Assembly (NCBI GenBank): GCA_963698165.1
Contig: CAVOPT010000012.1
Coordinates: forward strand, 1-64,000
Source: JAAYUJ01 sp963698165
GTDB taxonomy: Bacteria > Desulfobacterota > Syntrophobacteria > Syntrophobacterales > Syntrophobacteraceae
Direction of reading: 5' to 3'
DNA length: 64,000 nt
The notes under the pieces were generated by a model that was given only the letters and a program-made list of their open reading frames with translations, searched no databases and was not told where the DNA came from. Position numbers and translations under genes: made by a program. Below are positions 23,625 through 32,660 of the stretch, piece by piece (position 1 is the first letter of the stretch; each line of letters opens with the position of its first letter).

Positions 23625-24968
23625 ATTCCGCAAAAGGCTCTCGTAGTGGGCATGGGTATCTCGGGGCGTTCCGTGTGTCGGCTTCTGTCCCGCCGGGGCG
23701 TCGAAGTCGTTGCCACGGACCTGAGGCCGCGGGAAGCTTTCAGCGGGGCCCTCGATGACCTGGAGGCAAACGGCTGTGTGCTGAGGCTCGGGGGACACAA
23801 CCCCGAGGACTTCCTCAGCGCGGACCAGATCATCGTGAGCCCTGGAGTCCCCCTGGATTTGGACCCCCTCGTGCAGGCCCGGAAACGGAACGTCGAAATC
23901 GTGGGAGAGCTCGAGTGGGCCTGGCTCCAGACTGAAACGCCCGTGGTGGCGGTCACCGGAACCAACGGGAAGACAACGACGACCGCACTCATCGGGGAGA
24001 TGGTGAAGGCTTCCGGAATGCGTGCTTTCGTCGGGGGAAACATAGGAACCCCCCTGAGCGAGTGGCTGCTTCAGGAGGAAGAGGCTGACCTCCTGGTGCT
24101 GGAAGTGAGCAGCTTTCAGCTGGACACGGCTTCCCGGTTTAGCCCGGAAGTGGGAGTGCTCCTTAATGTGACGGCGGATCACCTGGACCGTTACTCGAGC
24201 TTCGAGGCCTACGTGAGCTCCAAGTTCTCCCTTTTCGCTCGCCAGGAAAACGAGCATGTGGCGATCCTCAACGGGGATGATCCCCTTTGCCGGGAGAGGG
24301 CAGGTTCCATGCGCGGACGCGTGCTGTTCTACAGCCGCGTCGAGGGCTCCGTGAGCGCCCGAATGGATGGTCGTTTCGCCGAAGTGGAGATCCCCTGGTT
24401 GAGGTCCTTCTCCCTGGACCTCGGGAGTTCCCCTCTCAAAGGGGCCCACAACGAAGAGAACATCCTCGCGGCTTCACTGGCATCAGCGGTTGTGGGCGTG
24501 CCCCCCGCAGCCATGCAGGGGGTGATCGACGTCTTTCAGGGCCTGCCTCATCGGGTGGAATGGGTGCGCAGTTGGAAAGGGATCGAATTCTTCGACGATT
24601 CCAAGGGAACCAATGTGGGGGCTGTGGTCAAGGCACTGGAGAACTTCGACCGGCCCGTGCTGCTGCTCATGGGGGGGCGGGACAAGGAGGGGTCCTATGC
24701 ACCCCTTAAGGAAATATCCCGGGCCAAAACCAAGGGCATCTTCGCTTTCGGCGAGGCCGCGGCCCGGCTCGAGGAAGAGCTGGCGCAGGTCATCCCCACC
24801 CGGTCCTTCCCGGACCTGGAAAAGGCCTTTGAAGCCGCGATGGATCGCGCGCAGCCAGGGGAGGTGGTGCTTCTCTCCCCAGCCTGTTCCTCCTTCGATC
24901 AGTACGAGAGCTACGCCCGGAGAGGAGATCATTTCAAGAGCCTGGTGAGAGCCCTGCCGGAACCCTGA
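23502..24968 (+). CDS. murD: UDP-MurNAc-L-Ala-D-Glu synthetase MurD
   Basis: MurD adds D-glutamate to UDP-MurNAc-L-Ala. The core reads KALVVGMGISGRSVCRLL, VSPGVP, the ATP loop AVTGTNGKTTTTAL, NIGTPLSEWL, EVSSFQLDTA, NVTADHLDRY and FFDDSKGTNVGAV. The start is unclear: ATG 23502 has GAGGA 7 bases before it but adds about 48 residues encoded by the inverted repeat; TTG 23619 gives an N-terminus of normal length but lacks a ribosome site. The repeat has probably rewritten the 5' end. Confidence 0.92.
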   Translation: MRGKSKVKGTTAHLHIGGGETGSTLGGRKIRHSAPGTERLAIPQKALVVGMGISGRSVCRLLSRRGVEVVATDLRPREAFSGALDDLEANGCVLRLGGHNPEDFLSADQIIVSPGVPLDLDPLVQARKRNVEIVGELEWAWLQTETPVVAVTGTNGKTTTTALIGEMVKASGMRAFVGGNIGTPLSEWLLQEEEADLLVLEVSSFQLDTASRFSPEVGVLLNVTADHLDRYSSFEAYVSSKFSLFARQENEHVAILNGDDPLCRERAGSMRGRVLFYSRVEGSVSARMDGRFAEVEIPWLRSFSLDLGSSPLKGAHNEENILAASLASAVVGVPPAAMQGVIDVFQGLPHRVEWVRSWKGIEFFDDSKGTNVGAVVKALENFDRPVLLLMGGRDKEGSYAPLKEISRAKTKGIFAFGEAAARLEEELAQVIPTRSFPDLEKAFEAAMDRAQPGEVVLLSPACSSFDQYESYARRGDHFKSLVRALPEP

Positions 24969-25084
24969 ACGCTCCGGAAACCGCCCTTCACCGACAGCCG
25001 GAGGCATGCGATGCACGCTCCCTTCAAGGGAAACGGAATCCGAAGACAGCTTAACGACCATGCCCGTGGAAGGCCACAATTCCC

Positions 25085-26269
25085 ATGAGTCGACCCATCG
25101 CCGACACCCCGTCGTTTCTGAACGAAGCACCCGCCAGGGACAGGGAAGCTCCCTCCTGGAATGTGCTCTCCCTGGAGGCACAGCTCTGGATCGCGGTGTT
25201 CCTGCTGATGGGGTTCGGGGTGGTCATGATCTATAGCGCGAGTTCCATCCTGGCCATCAGGAAATACGGGGATGCGGCTCACTACTTGAAGCGCCAGCTC
25301 ATTTGCATGGGGCTTGGCGTTGCCACGATGCTCGTGTTCAGCCGGGTTCCATTGAAGAAACTATTGGATCGGGCTCACTGGCTCCTGCTCTTCGTCGTCA
25401 TCGCCCTGGCCCTTGTGCTGATCCCCGGCGTGGGGGTGGAAGTCAACAATGCCCGGCGCTGGTTCCAGGTGAAGGGTTTCTCGTTCCAACCCGCCGAGTA
25501 TGCCAAGGTGATCTGGGTGATGGTTCTCAGCGTGTCGCTCAGCAGGAAGCAGGAGAACGTCAAGAGGTTCAGTGTGGGCTTTCTACCCCACATCATTGTG
25601 TGTGGAGTGCTGAGCGGTCTCATCATCAAGGAGCCTGACTTCGGCACCGCTTTCATGATTGGCTGCCTCACCGTTGTGATGCTGACAGTTGGGGGAACTC
25701 CCCTGCGGCACCTTTTACTGCTTGTCCCCGTGGCATTTCTCGGGCTTTACAGGTTTGTCTACCGCGTGCCTTACCGATGGGAACGGATCACGGCTTTTCT
25801 CAATCCCTGGACTGATCCCCTGGATTCGGGCTATCAGCTCATCCAGGCATGGATTGCCGTGGGTTCTGGGGGAATCTGGGGAAAGGGCCTTGGCGCCGGT
25901 CAGCAGAAGCTGTTCTATTTGCCGGAATCCTACACGGACTTCATTTTCGCGGTGATTGGCGAAGAACTGGGGTTCGTTGGGATTGCCATCATCTGCGCCC
26001 TTTTCCTGGCTCTGTTCAGAACGGGCATCAAGATCTCACGGGTCGCTCCCAACCTCAGGTCAACCCTGGTGGCTCTGGGCTTCACCATGCTCCTTTCCCT
26101 GCAGGCTCTGCTCAACATGGGTGTCGTCCTGGGGCTCGTTCCCACAAAGGGACTCCCCCTTCCCTTCATCTCGTACGGGGGAAGCGCCTTCACCGCGAAC
26201 TGCATGGCCATCGGGATTCTCATGAACATCGCCCGCAACGGCGAGAGGCAAACGGCACAAAATGTATAA
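25085..26269 (+). CDS. ftsW: Septal peptidoglycan polymerase FtsW
   Basis: FtsW is the SEDS-family glycosyltransferase of the divisome. The 394-residue polytopic protein shows GFGVVMIYSASS, the ARRWFQVKGFSFQPAEYAK segment typical of the family (catalytic Asp region nearby), GSGGIWGKGLGAGQQKLFYLPE, YTDFIFAVIGEELG and LPFISYGGSA. A hydrophilic 35-residue N-terminus precedes the first membrane segment. murC begins 8 bases before its stop, so murG, which usually sits here, is missing. Confidence 0.94.
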   Translation: MSRPIADTPSFLNEAPARDREAPSWNVLSLEAQLWIAVFLLMGFGVVMIYSASSILAIRKYGDAAHYLKRQLICMGLGVATMLVFSRVPLKKLLDRAHWLLLFVVIALALVLIPGVGVEVNNARRWFQVKGFSFQPAEYAKVIWVMVLSVSLSRKQENVKRFSVGFLPHIIVCGVLSGLIIKEPDFGTAFMIGCLTVVMLTVGGTPLRHLLLLVPVAFLGLYRFVYRVPYRWERITAFLNPWTDPLDSGYQLIQAWIAVGSGGIWGKGLGAGQQKLFYLPESYTDFIFAVIGEELGFVGIAIICALFLALFRTGIKISRVAPNLRSTLVALGFTMLLSLQALLNMGVVLGLVPTKGLPLPFISYGGSAFTANCMAIGILMNIARNGERQTAQNV

Positions 26270-27638
26270 ACGCTATCAGCACATCCATTTTATCGGCATC
26301 GGCGGCATAGGAATGAGCGGCATCGCCGAACTGCTCTTGAATCTGGGTTATCGGGTGAGCGGATCGGACCTGCGGGAAACGGACCTGACTCGGCGCCTTG
26401 GGGACCTGGGTGCCACGGTCCATGTGGGACATTCTTCCGACAACCTGGGTGATGTCGACGTGGTGGTGGTTTCCTCGGCCATCGATGAAGACAACCCGGA
26501 ACTGCGGGCAGCCCGGAGCCTCGGGAAGGTCCCGGTCATCAGGCGGGCGGAGATGCTTGCCGAGCTCATGCGCCTCAAATATTCGGTGCTCATCGCCGGG
26601 GCTCATGGAAAGACGACCACCACGTCCATGGTCTCCACCGTGCTGGCCCGTGGGGGCCTGGATCCGACCGTCGTCATCGGTGGAAAGCTCAACGCATGGG
26701 GCACCAACGCGAAGCTCGGCCACGGCGATTTCATGGTCGCCGAAGCCGACGAGAGCGACGGGACCTTTTTGCTTCTTCCTCCGACCATCGCCGTGGTCAC
26801 CAACATAGACCTGGAACACCTGGACTATTACCGGGATCTCGACCACATACAGGAAACATTCCTGCAGTTCATCAACAGGATCCCCTTTTACGGGCAGGCG
26901 GTGCTGTGCCTCGAGGACGAGAACATACAGACGATCCTTCCCAGGATCACCAAGCGCTTCACAACTTACGGCTTTTCGTCACAGGCCGACTTCCAGGCCC
27001 GAGACATCAGGATGCAAGGGTTTTCCACCCGTTATCGGGCATTCTGTATGGGAAACGAGATCGGTGAAATAGAGATCCATATCCCTGGCCGGCATAACGT
27101 TTTGAATTCCCTCGCCGCGGTGGCGGTGGCTCATGAACTGGAGCTGGATTGGCCAAGCGTTCAGGCGGGGCTTCGCGACATGACGGGGGTTCAGAGGCGC
27201 TTCCAGGTCAAGGGGGAAGCTCGGGGGGTCAAGGTTCTGGACGATTACGGGCATCATCCCACGGAGATTCGATCGGTCCTCGAGACCCTGGCAGACTGCT
27301 TTCCGAACAACCGGCGGGTCGTCGCGTTTCAGCCTCATCGTTACAGCCGAACCCACGCTCTCATGGATCAGTTTGCCCGGTGCTTCTACCAGTCGGATGC
27401 GCTGTTTCTCTCGGACATCTATGCGGCCAGTGAGAAACCGATTCCGGGAGTCACAGGAGATCGCCTGGCGGAGAAGATCGCGGCACACGGACACCACGAC
27501 CTGCACTACACCCCCACTCTCGATGAAATGCTGGAGAAGCTCACGGCATTCGTCAAGGATGGGGATGTGCTCATCACGCTGGGGGCGGGGAATATCTGGC
27601 AGGTGGGAGAGAAGCTTCTCGATCGACTGCGGGCATAG
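26262..27638 (+). CDS. murC: UDP-MurNAc:L-alanine ligase MurC
   Basis: MurC adds the first L-alanine to UDP-MurNAc. The 458-residue protein has HFIGIGGIGMSGIAELL, the ATP loop IAGAHGKTTTTSM, AEADESDGTFL, TNIDLEHLDYY, DDYGHHPTEIR and FQPHRYSRT, all standard MurC landmarks. It overlaps ftsW by 8 bases, indicating translational coupling. A repeat-bearing 450-base interval separates it from murB. Confidence 0.95.
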   Translation: MYKRYQHIHFIGIGGIGMSGIAELLLNLGYRVSGSDLRETDLTRRLGDLGATVHVGHSSDNLGDVDVVVVSSAIDEDNPELRAARSLGKVPVIRRAEMLAELMRLKYSVLIAGAHGKTTTTSMVSTVLARGGLDPTVVIGGKLNAWGTNAKLGHGDFMVAEADESDGTFLLLPPTIAVVTNIDLEHLDYYRDLDHIQETFLQFINRIPFYGQAVLCLEDENIQTILPRITKRFTTYGFSSQADFQARDIRMQGFSTRYRAFCMGNEIGEIEIHIPGRHNVLNSLAAVAVAHELELDWPSVQAGLRDMTGVQRRFQVKGEARGVKVLDDYGHHPTEIRSVLETLADCFPNNRRVVAFQPHRYSRTHALMDQFARCFYQSDALFLSDIYAASEKPIPGVTGDRLAEKIAAHGHHDLHYTPTLDEMLEKLTAFVKDGDVLITLGAGNIWQVGEKLLDRLRA

Positions 27639-27689
27639 GTGTACCTTGACAAGGATGTGCATGTTCACAAAGTGGAGTGCAGTGAAGGA

Positions 27690-28087
27690 TTGACGGGCAG
27701 TGAGGGGTGAGTGAGGAGCCATGCTTTTGAGGAGAGAAGAGTGTGAATAGGGCTGGGGTTAGTTCCCGGCGCATTGCCACGGGAGATCGACCATGATTTG
27801 GCTCGCCTTTGGACTGGGGATTTTTATCGGAATGGTCACAGGGATTTTTCTTGTCGGGCTCCTTCAGATGGCAGCCCGATCGGCACCGCGTGATGGTTTC
27901 CCTGACCCGTTTCCCTGCCGGCTTGAGTCATGACGATGTACGGCTTCTGCTGATGAGGTCTAACGACCGTCTCCCTTTGGATGCTTCAAGCATGAGCGCG
28001 GAAACCCCATTGACGACACTTGAAAGCAGCACGGATTACAGAAGAGAATGGCCCATGGCTCATCACTCATCACCCACTGCCCGTCAC
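27690..28087. repeat. Inverted repeat pair (34-base arms) between murC and murB
   Basis: Arm 27690-27723 and arm 28054-28087 are reverse complements in 29 of 34 positions, enclosing 330 bases with a 46-codon open frame (27793-27933). The arms are made of degenerate 7-base units such as GTGATGA. The right arm ends 3 bases before the likely murB start codon. A mobile-element or replication-slippage origin is possible. Confidence 0.75.
27793..27933 (+). CDS. Small predicted membrane protein inside the inverted repeat
   Basis: This 46-residue frame encodes a single strong transmembrane segment (residues 2-24: WLAFGLGIFIGMVTGIFLVG) and a short basic, proline-containing tail. GGAGAT lies 6 bases before the ATG. 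I do not recognise a family; single-pass proteins of this form are common. It could be a passenger of the repeat element or a true dcw-associated small protein. Confidence 0.45.
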   Translation: MIWLAFGLGIFIGMVTGIFLVGLLQMAARSAPRDGFPDPFPCRLES

Positions 28088-28090
28088 TCC

Positions 28091-29065
28091 ATGGACCGAG
28101 TGAAGTTTCCCCTGCAGGACAGGCTGATGGAGATTCTGACTCCACTGGATGAACTGGAGCTTTGCTGGGGAAAACCCCTTGCGGAGCTCACCACCTTTCG
28201 CATCGGTGGTCCCGTGACGTGCGTGGCTCGGCCCGTCAGCGCAAAAGCCTTTGGAGTCCTCATGGCCGCGGTGCGCAGGGAGAGTATCCCTCACTTCATT
28301 TTGGGCGGGGGAAGCAACGTTCTGGCTCCCGACGATCCCTGGGACGTCCTTGTGGTCAGAATGACTGCACCGGCAGGGCGCATCGAACGGGTGAATCCCG
28401 AGTCGGAGGCGGCCGGCGAGGTCTTCGCGGAAGCCGGGGTGAAACTCTCAACGCTTCTCGCTTATTGCATCCGCGCGGGACTTGGCGGACTGGAACCCCT
28501 GGTTGGCATCCCTGGAACGGTGGGGGGAGCCATCGTGATGAACGCCGGCTCCAAGGAGGGGTGCATCGCGGATCCCCTTCTCTGGATTGAAGTGATGGAT
28601 GCCGCCGGTGAGCGCCGGCGCATGGTCCGTGAGGACATCAAGGCGGAATACCGGCAAATGGGGCTGCCGTGGGAAGTGACGGTCCTCGGGGCATGCTTCG
28701 GTCTCCACCGCAGGGCACAGGGGGTTCTCAAGGAACGCATGGCCCTCCTCATGAGAAAGCGAAAGCAGAGTCAACCCCTGGGCCTTCCGTCGGCAGGGTG
28801 CATTTTCAAGAACCCCTCCGGAGCATCCGCCGGGGCCTTGATAGACCAGGCCGGACTGAAGGGAGCTCGCATCGGCGACGCCGAGATATCCCGCAAGCAT
28901 GCCAATTGGATCGTCAACCTGGGGAGCGCCAAAGCTGCCGACGTTCTGGGACTCATCAGGCTTGCGGAAGAGGACGTCCTTGCTCGCTTCGGGATCAGGC
29001 TGGAGAGGGAGATCCGGGTTCTTGGACCCCAAGCGCAGGGAGTGATTTCCACAACTGAGCATTGA
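28091..29065 (+). CDS. murB: UDP-N-acetylenolpyruvoylglucosamine reductase MurB
   Basis: MurB reduces the enolpyruvyl group with NADPH to give UDP-MurNAc. The 324-residue protein (from 28091) contains the FAD-binding LAELTTFRIGGPV, FILGGGSNVLAPD, GLEPLVGIPGTVGGAIVMNAG and the catalytic-serine region PSAGCIFKNPSG. No ribosome-binding site precedes 28091 because the inverted repeat arm abuts it; in-frame starts further upstream (27809 onwards) would add unrelated residues encoded by the repeat. Confidence 0.93.
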   Translation: MDRVKFPLQDRLMEILTPLDELELCWGKPLAELTTFRIGGPVTCVARPVSAKAFGVLMAAVRRESIPHFILGGGSNVLAPDDPWDVLVVRMTAPAGRIERVNPESEAAGEVFAEAGVKLSTLLAYCIRAGLGGLEPLVGIPGTVGGAIVMNAGSKEGCIADPLLWIEVMDAAGERRRMVREDIKAEYRQMGLPWEVTVLGACFGLHRRAQGVLKERMALLMRKRKQSQPLGLPSAGCIFKNPSGASAGALIDQAGLKGARIGDAEISRKHANWIVNLGSAKAADVLGLIRLAEEDVLARFGIRLEREIRVLGPQAQGVISTTEH

Positions 29066-29136
29066 GCGGTCATGACCGGCAGCCCTGGCGGTTGCGGCCG
29101 GACTGCTCGGAAATCGATTCACACGGGACAGGTTCC

Positions 29137-29964
29137 ATGAGGAAAAGGCAAAATCGATACCGGGTCGACAAGGCATTGAGGCGGAAAAGAATTCTCTCCA
29201 TGATCAGAGCCGTGTTTGGCGCTGTTTTCTCCATGGCGGCGGTTATTCTCATGAGCGCCGCCCTCGCCCACGCCTATTTCGCTCTCCTCGATTCACCATG
29301 GCTCAAAGTGGAAGAAATCCAAATCATTGGGCTCAAGAAAGTCCCTCGCACGGATATTTTAAACACAGTAGGGGTTGCAAAGGACACCAGCATTCTGGTA
29401 CTCAAGATCCCTCAACTCACCGCTCGGTTGGAGTCATTGCCCTCGCTTCGGGCGGCAACGGCGAAGCTCGATGGTCCGGGACGCCTTGTGGTGGAGGTTG
29501 TTGAGCGGGAACCGCTGGTCATCATAGCCGCCGAGGCCCATTATCTCCTCGACGGCGATGGAAAGCTCTACGCGCGGACCACCCCCGAGCAACACCCGGG
29601 AATGCTGGTGGTCCATGGTTTCTCGGGGACGGGTCTGAAGGAGGGGAAAATGCTCTCCACGGATACGGTTCAGGCGATCACGACGCTCCTTGCGGCTCTT
29701 CAGACGGCCAAGGGCTGGCTGCCCATGGACCAGATTTCTGAATGCACCTGGAACGGGGAAGCGGGATTCTCCATCCGGATCGGCCAAACCGCGATGCGGG
29801 TGCAGCTTGGGTCAGACCATCTGGATGAGAAATTGAAGCGTCTTCAGGAGATCCAAAAGATCCTTGCTGAACGCCAGTTGCTCGGGGCAGTCACCCGTGT
29901 CGACCTCGACTATGGGCACCGGGCTTACGTCGAGGGCCACTTTCCTCCGTTCAAGGGGATCTGA
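29137..29964 (+). CDS. ftsQ: Cell division protein FtsQ
   Basis: FtsQ is the periplasmic scaffold of the FtsQLB complex. The 275-residue protein has a basic cytoplasmic N-terminus, one transmembrane helix (about 25-48), and a POTRA domain beginning LKVEEIQIIGLKKVPRTDIL, followed by the FtsQ beta domain. The ATG at 29137 is chosen because it places the basic tail immediately before the membrane segment; the frame is open 75 bases upstream. It stands between murB and ftsA, the usual location. Confidence 0.9.
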   Translation: MRKRQNRYRVDKALRRKRILSMIRAVFGAVFSMAAVILMSAALAHAYFALLDSPWLKVEEIQIIGLKKVPRTDILNTVGVAKDTSILVLKIPQLTARLESLPSLRAATAKLDGPGRLVVEVVEREPLVIIAAEAHYLLDGDGKLYARTTPEQHPGMLVVHGFSGTGLKEGKMLSTDTVQAITTLLAALQTAKGWLPMDQISECTWNGEAGFSIRIGQTAMRVQLGSDHLDEKLKRLQEIQKILAERQLLGAVTRVDLDYGHRAYVEGHFPPFKGI

Positions 29965-30085
29965 TGCAAGATTATCCCTCTTGACTCATCGCGGATAGCC
30001 TGTGGGAACAGCAAGCTTCTTTCCCATGGGCTATACGCCATCAGCCATGGGGCTAGCGCAGTGCGCGAAATCTGAAGGGGGAGTG

Positions 30086-31306
30086 ATGGGGAAGAGAGAG
30101 GAACTGATCGTCGGCATTGACCTTGGCACCACCAAGATCTGCTGCGTGGTGGGTGAGGCGACCTCCGAGGGGATTGATATCGTTGGAGTGGGAACATACC
30201 CTTCGATCGGCATGCGGGGCGGAGTGATCGTCAACATCGACCAGACCGTGAATTCTATCAGGAAAGCGGTCGAAGAAGCGGAATTGATGGCGGGTTGCGA
30301 GATCTCGTCGGTGTTTGCGGGGGTCGCCGGAACCCACGTTCAGAGTCTCAACAGCCACGGAGTCATTGCGGTCAAGAGCCGCGAAGTGATGCAGACGGAC
30401 ATCGATCGGGTGCTCGACGCAGCCAAGACCGTAGCCATGCCCTACGACCGGCAGATCCTGCACGTGCTGCCTCAGCAGTTCATCGTCGATGATCAGGAAG
30501 GCATCCACAATCCCATCGGCATGGCCGGCGTTCGCCTGGAAGCCAAGGTACACATCATCACGGGAGCCACCAGCGCGGTCCAGAACATCATCCGGTGCTG
30601 CGAGCGAGCCGGACTTCAGGTACAGGACGTCGTTCTGGAATCCCTTGCATCCAGCGAGTCCGTGTTGGACACGGACGAGAAGCACCTTGGGGTGGCTCTT
30701 GTGGACATCGGCGGCGGGACGAGCGACATCGCGGTTTTCCTCGACCATGCCATCCGCTATTCCACCGTGGTCGGTCTGGGCGGCCACCACATCACCTCCG
30801 ACATCTCCGTCGGCTTGCGCACATCCATGGAAGAGGCTGAAAAGATCAAAAAAAAGTTCGGGTGTGCTCTTGTAGAATGGGTGAACCCCCAGGATATCAT
30901 CGAGGTCGGGTCGGTGGGAGGCCAGAAGCCACGCCAGTTGGCCCAGTCCATCCTCACGCAGATCATTGAAGCCCGCGTCGAGGAGATCCTCAAGATCATC
31001 GAATGGGAGCTGGCGCGATCGGGCTTCATGGAATCCCTCCATGGGGGAGTCGTTCTCACCGGCGGGGTGTCGCTGCTTTCGGGTATTCGCGAGTTGGCCG
31101 AGCGGATCTTCGACATGCCCGTCCGCATCGGCGCACCATATAACTTCGGGGGCCTCGGCGATGTGGTCAAGAACCCCATTTATTCCACGGGTACCGGCTT
31201 GTTGCTCTATGGGAAAAAGTACGGAGTCCGTACTCCCCTGGCCGAGCCGAGCATGTTCAGGAAGTTGCTGGCGTCCATGAAACGCTGGTTCAAGGAGTTC
31301 TGGTAA
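30086..31306 (+). CDS. ftsA: Cell division protein FtsA
   Basis: FtsA is the actin-like protein that tethers FtsZ to the membrane. The 406-residue product has the phosphate-1 motif IVGIDLGTTKICCVVGE, the 1C domain VFAGVAGTHVQSLNSHG, the phosphate-2 motif VDIGGGTSDIAVF and adenosine motif VLTGGVSLLSGI. The last residues, KLLASMKRWFKEFW, form the amphipathic membrane-targeting helix. GAAGGGGGAG precedes the ATG at 30086. Confidence 0.95.
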   Translation: MGKREELIVGIDLGTTKICCVVGEATSEGIDIVGVGTYPSIGMRGGVIVNIDQTVNSIRKAVEEAELMAGCEISSVFAGVAGTHVQSLNSHGVIAVKSREVMQTDIDRVLDAAKTVAMPYDRQILHVLPQQFIVDDQEGIHNPIGMAGVRLEAKVHIITGATSAVQNIIRCCERAGLQVQDVVLESLASSESVLDTDEKHLGVALVDIGGGTSDIAVFLDHAIRYSTVVGLGGHHITSDISVGLRTSMEEAEKIKKKFGCALVEWVNPQDIIEVGSVGGQKPRQLAQSILTQIIEARVEEILKIIEWELARSGFMESLHGGVVLTGGVSLLSGIRELAERIFDMPVRIGAPYNFGGLGDVVKNPIYSTGTGLLLYGKKYGVRTPLAEPSMFRKLLASMKRWFKEFW

Positions 31307-31408
31307 AAAGTTGCGTCCCTTTGACACAAATCAGTATGAAGAACGGAGGATCTCTCATAGAATAGGCGGCATCCATGAGGGGGCCTCGGGAGGAGGAAGG
31401 GTGCAAAC

Positions 31409-32596
31409 ATGGAGAACATGATGCTTAATCGAGCCAAAATCAAAGTCTTCGGGATTGGTGGCGGGGGTGGCAACGCCATCAATAACATGATCAGCTCAGG
31501 CCTCGACGGGGTTGATTTCATCGCGGCCAATACGGATTTCCAGTCCCTGGAGAGGAGTCTCGCCGACAGCAAGATCCAGCTTGGGGTCAACCTGACCAAG
31601 GGTTTGGGGGCTGGCGGAAACCCCGACGTGGGGGGAAAAGCCACCGAGGAGGACTTGGAGCGCATCCGGGAGATGGTTGACGGGAGTGACATGGTCTTCA
31701 TCACCGCCGGGCTTGGGGGAGGAACGGGCACAGGCGGGGCGCCCATCGTGGCCAGGACTTGCAAGGAATTGGGGGTCCTGACCGTTGCGGTGGTGACCAA
31801 ACCTTTCGCCTTTGAGGGAAAGGTGCGGCAGCGGAACGCCGAAGACGGGCTCAAGGTCCTGCAGGATGTCGTCGACACCCTCATCACGATTCCCAACGAC
31901 CGGCTTTTGTGCCTCGCCGACAAGCGCGCGACCTTCCTGGAGATGTTCAAGCGGGCCGACGAAGTGCTCCTTTTCGCCGTTAGGGGGATCTCTGATCTGA
32001 TCACGAATCCCGGTTACATCAATGTCGATTTCGCCGATGTGAAAACGGTGATGGGTGAGATGGGACTGGCGCTGATGGGAACCGGAGTCAGCCGGGGGGA
32101 GAGCAGAGCGCTGCAGGCTGCTCAGCAGGCCATCTCCAGCCCGCTTCTGGAAGACATTTCCATCCACGGAGCCCGTGCCGCTCTCATCAACATCTGTGCC
32201 GGCCCGGACCTTGGCATGCATGAATTCGAAGAGGCCTCCTCGGCGATTCAGAAGGAAATGGACGAGAATGCACACATCATACTGGGCATGGCCATTGACC
32301 CGGATATGGGTGAGGAGATGCGCGTCACCGTGATTGCCACGGGCATCGGAATGGTGGATGTTCAGCCGAGGACCGAGGCACCCGTGCGCCCCAAGCGTCT
32401 CAAGCCGGACGGAGTGGCACCGGATCTCAATTACAGCTACTTGCAGATCCCGACGGTGGTGCGGCACCGTACCATGAAGGACGTGCCTCCGCCCGAACCG
32501 ACGAGAAGACGGACGCTCCTGCAGAAATTGACGGGAGCCTCCCCCGAAGAGGAAGACCTCAACATACCGACTTTCATCCGCCGTCAGGCAGACTGA
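31409..32596 (+). CDS. ftsZ: Cell division GTPase FtsZ
   Basis: FtsZ polymerises into the Z ring. The 395-residue protein carries FGIGGGGGNAINNM, the tubulin signature GGGTGTGGAP and the T7-loop segment NVDFADVKTVM. The C-terminal peptide NIPTFIRRQAD is the conserved motif that binds FtsA. GGGAGGAGGAAGG precedes the ATG by about 14 bases. It ends the cluster, 64 bases before the radical SAM gene. Confidence 0.97.
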   Translation: MENMMLNRAKIKVFGIGGGGGNAINNMISSGLDGVDFIAANTDFQSLERSLADSKIQLGVNLTKGLGAGGNPDVGGKATEEDLERIREMVDGSDMVFITAGLGGGTGTGGAPIVARTCKELGVLTVAVVTKPFAFEGKVRQRNAEDGLKVLQDVVDTLITIPNDRLLCLADKRATFLEMFKRADEVLLFAVRGISDLITNPGYINVDFADVKTVMGEMGLALMGTGVSRGESRALQAAQQAISSPLLEDISIHGARAALINICAGPDLGMHEFEEASSAIQKEMDENAHIILGMAIDPDMGEEMRVTVIATGIGMVDVQPRTEAPVRPKRLKPDGVAPDLNYSYLQIPTVVRHRTMKDVPPPEPTRRRTLLQKLTGASPEEEDLNIPTFIRRQAD

Positions 32597-32660
32597 GTCG
32601 CGTTAAAGAGTTCGCGGGGGCGAGGGTTGACGACTCCTCGCCCCACCTTTTGAAGTCCGT

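Noticed and set aside
22254..24449. 731-residue open frame antisense to murF and murD
   Set aside because: It is a high-G+C shadow frame; both sense genes are complete and family-conserved, and the antisense product shows no domain and is rich in His, Arg, Ser and Pro.
27690..28087. CRISPR-like or transposase-bearing insertion between murC and murB
   Set aside because: The arms are inverted rather than direct repeats and no transposase or integrase frame is enclosed.
31320..31360. Promoter TTGACA before ftsZ
   Set aside because: TTGACA is present (31320-31325) but no -10 lies at an acceptable distance.
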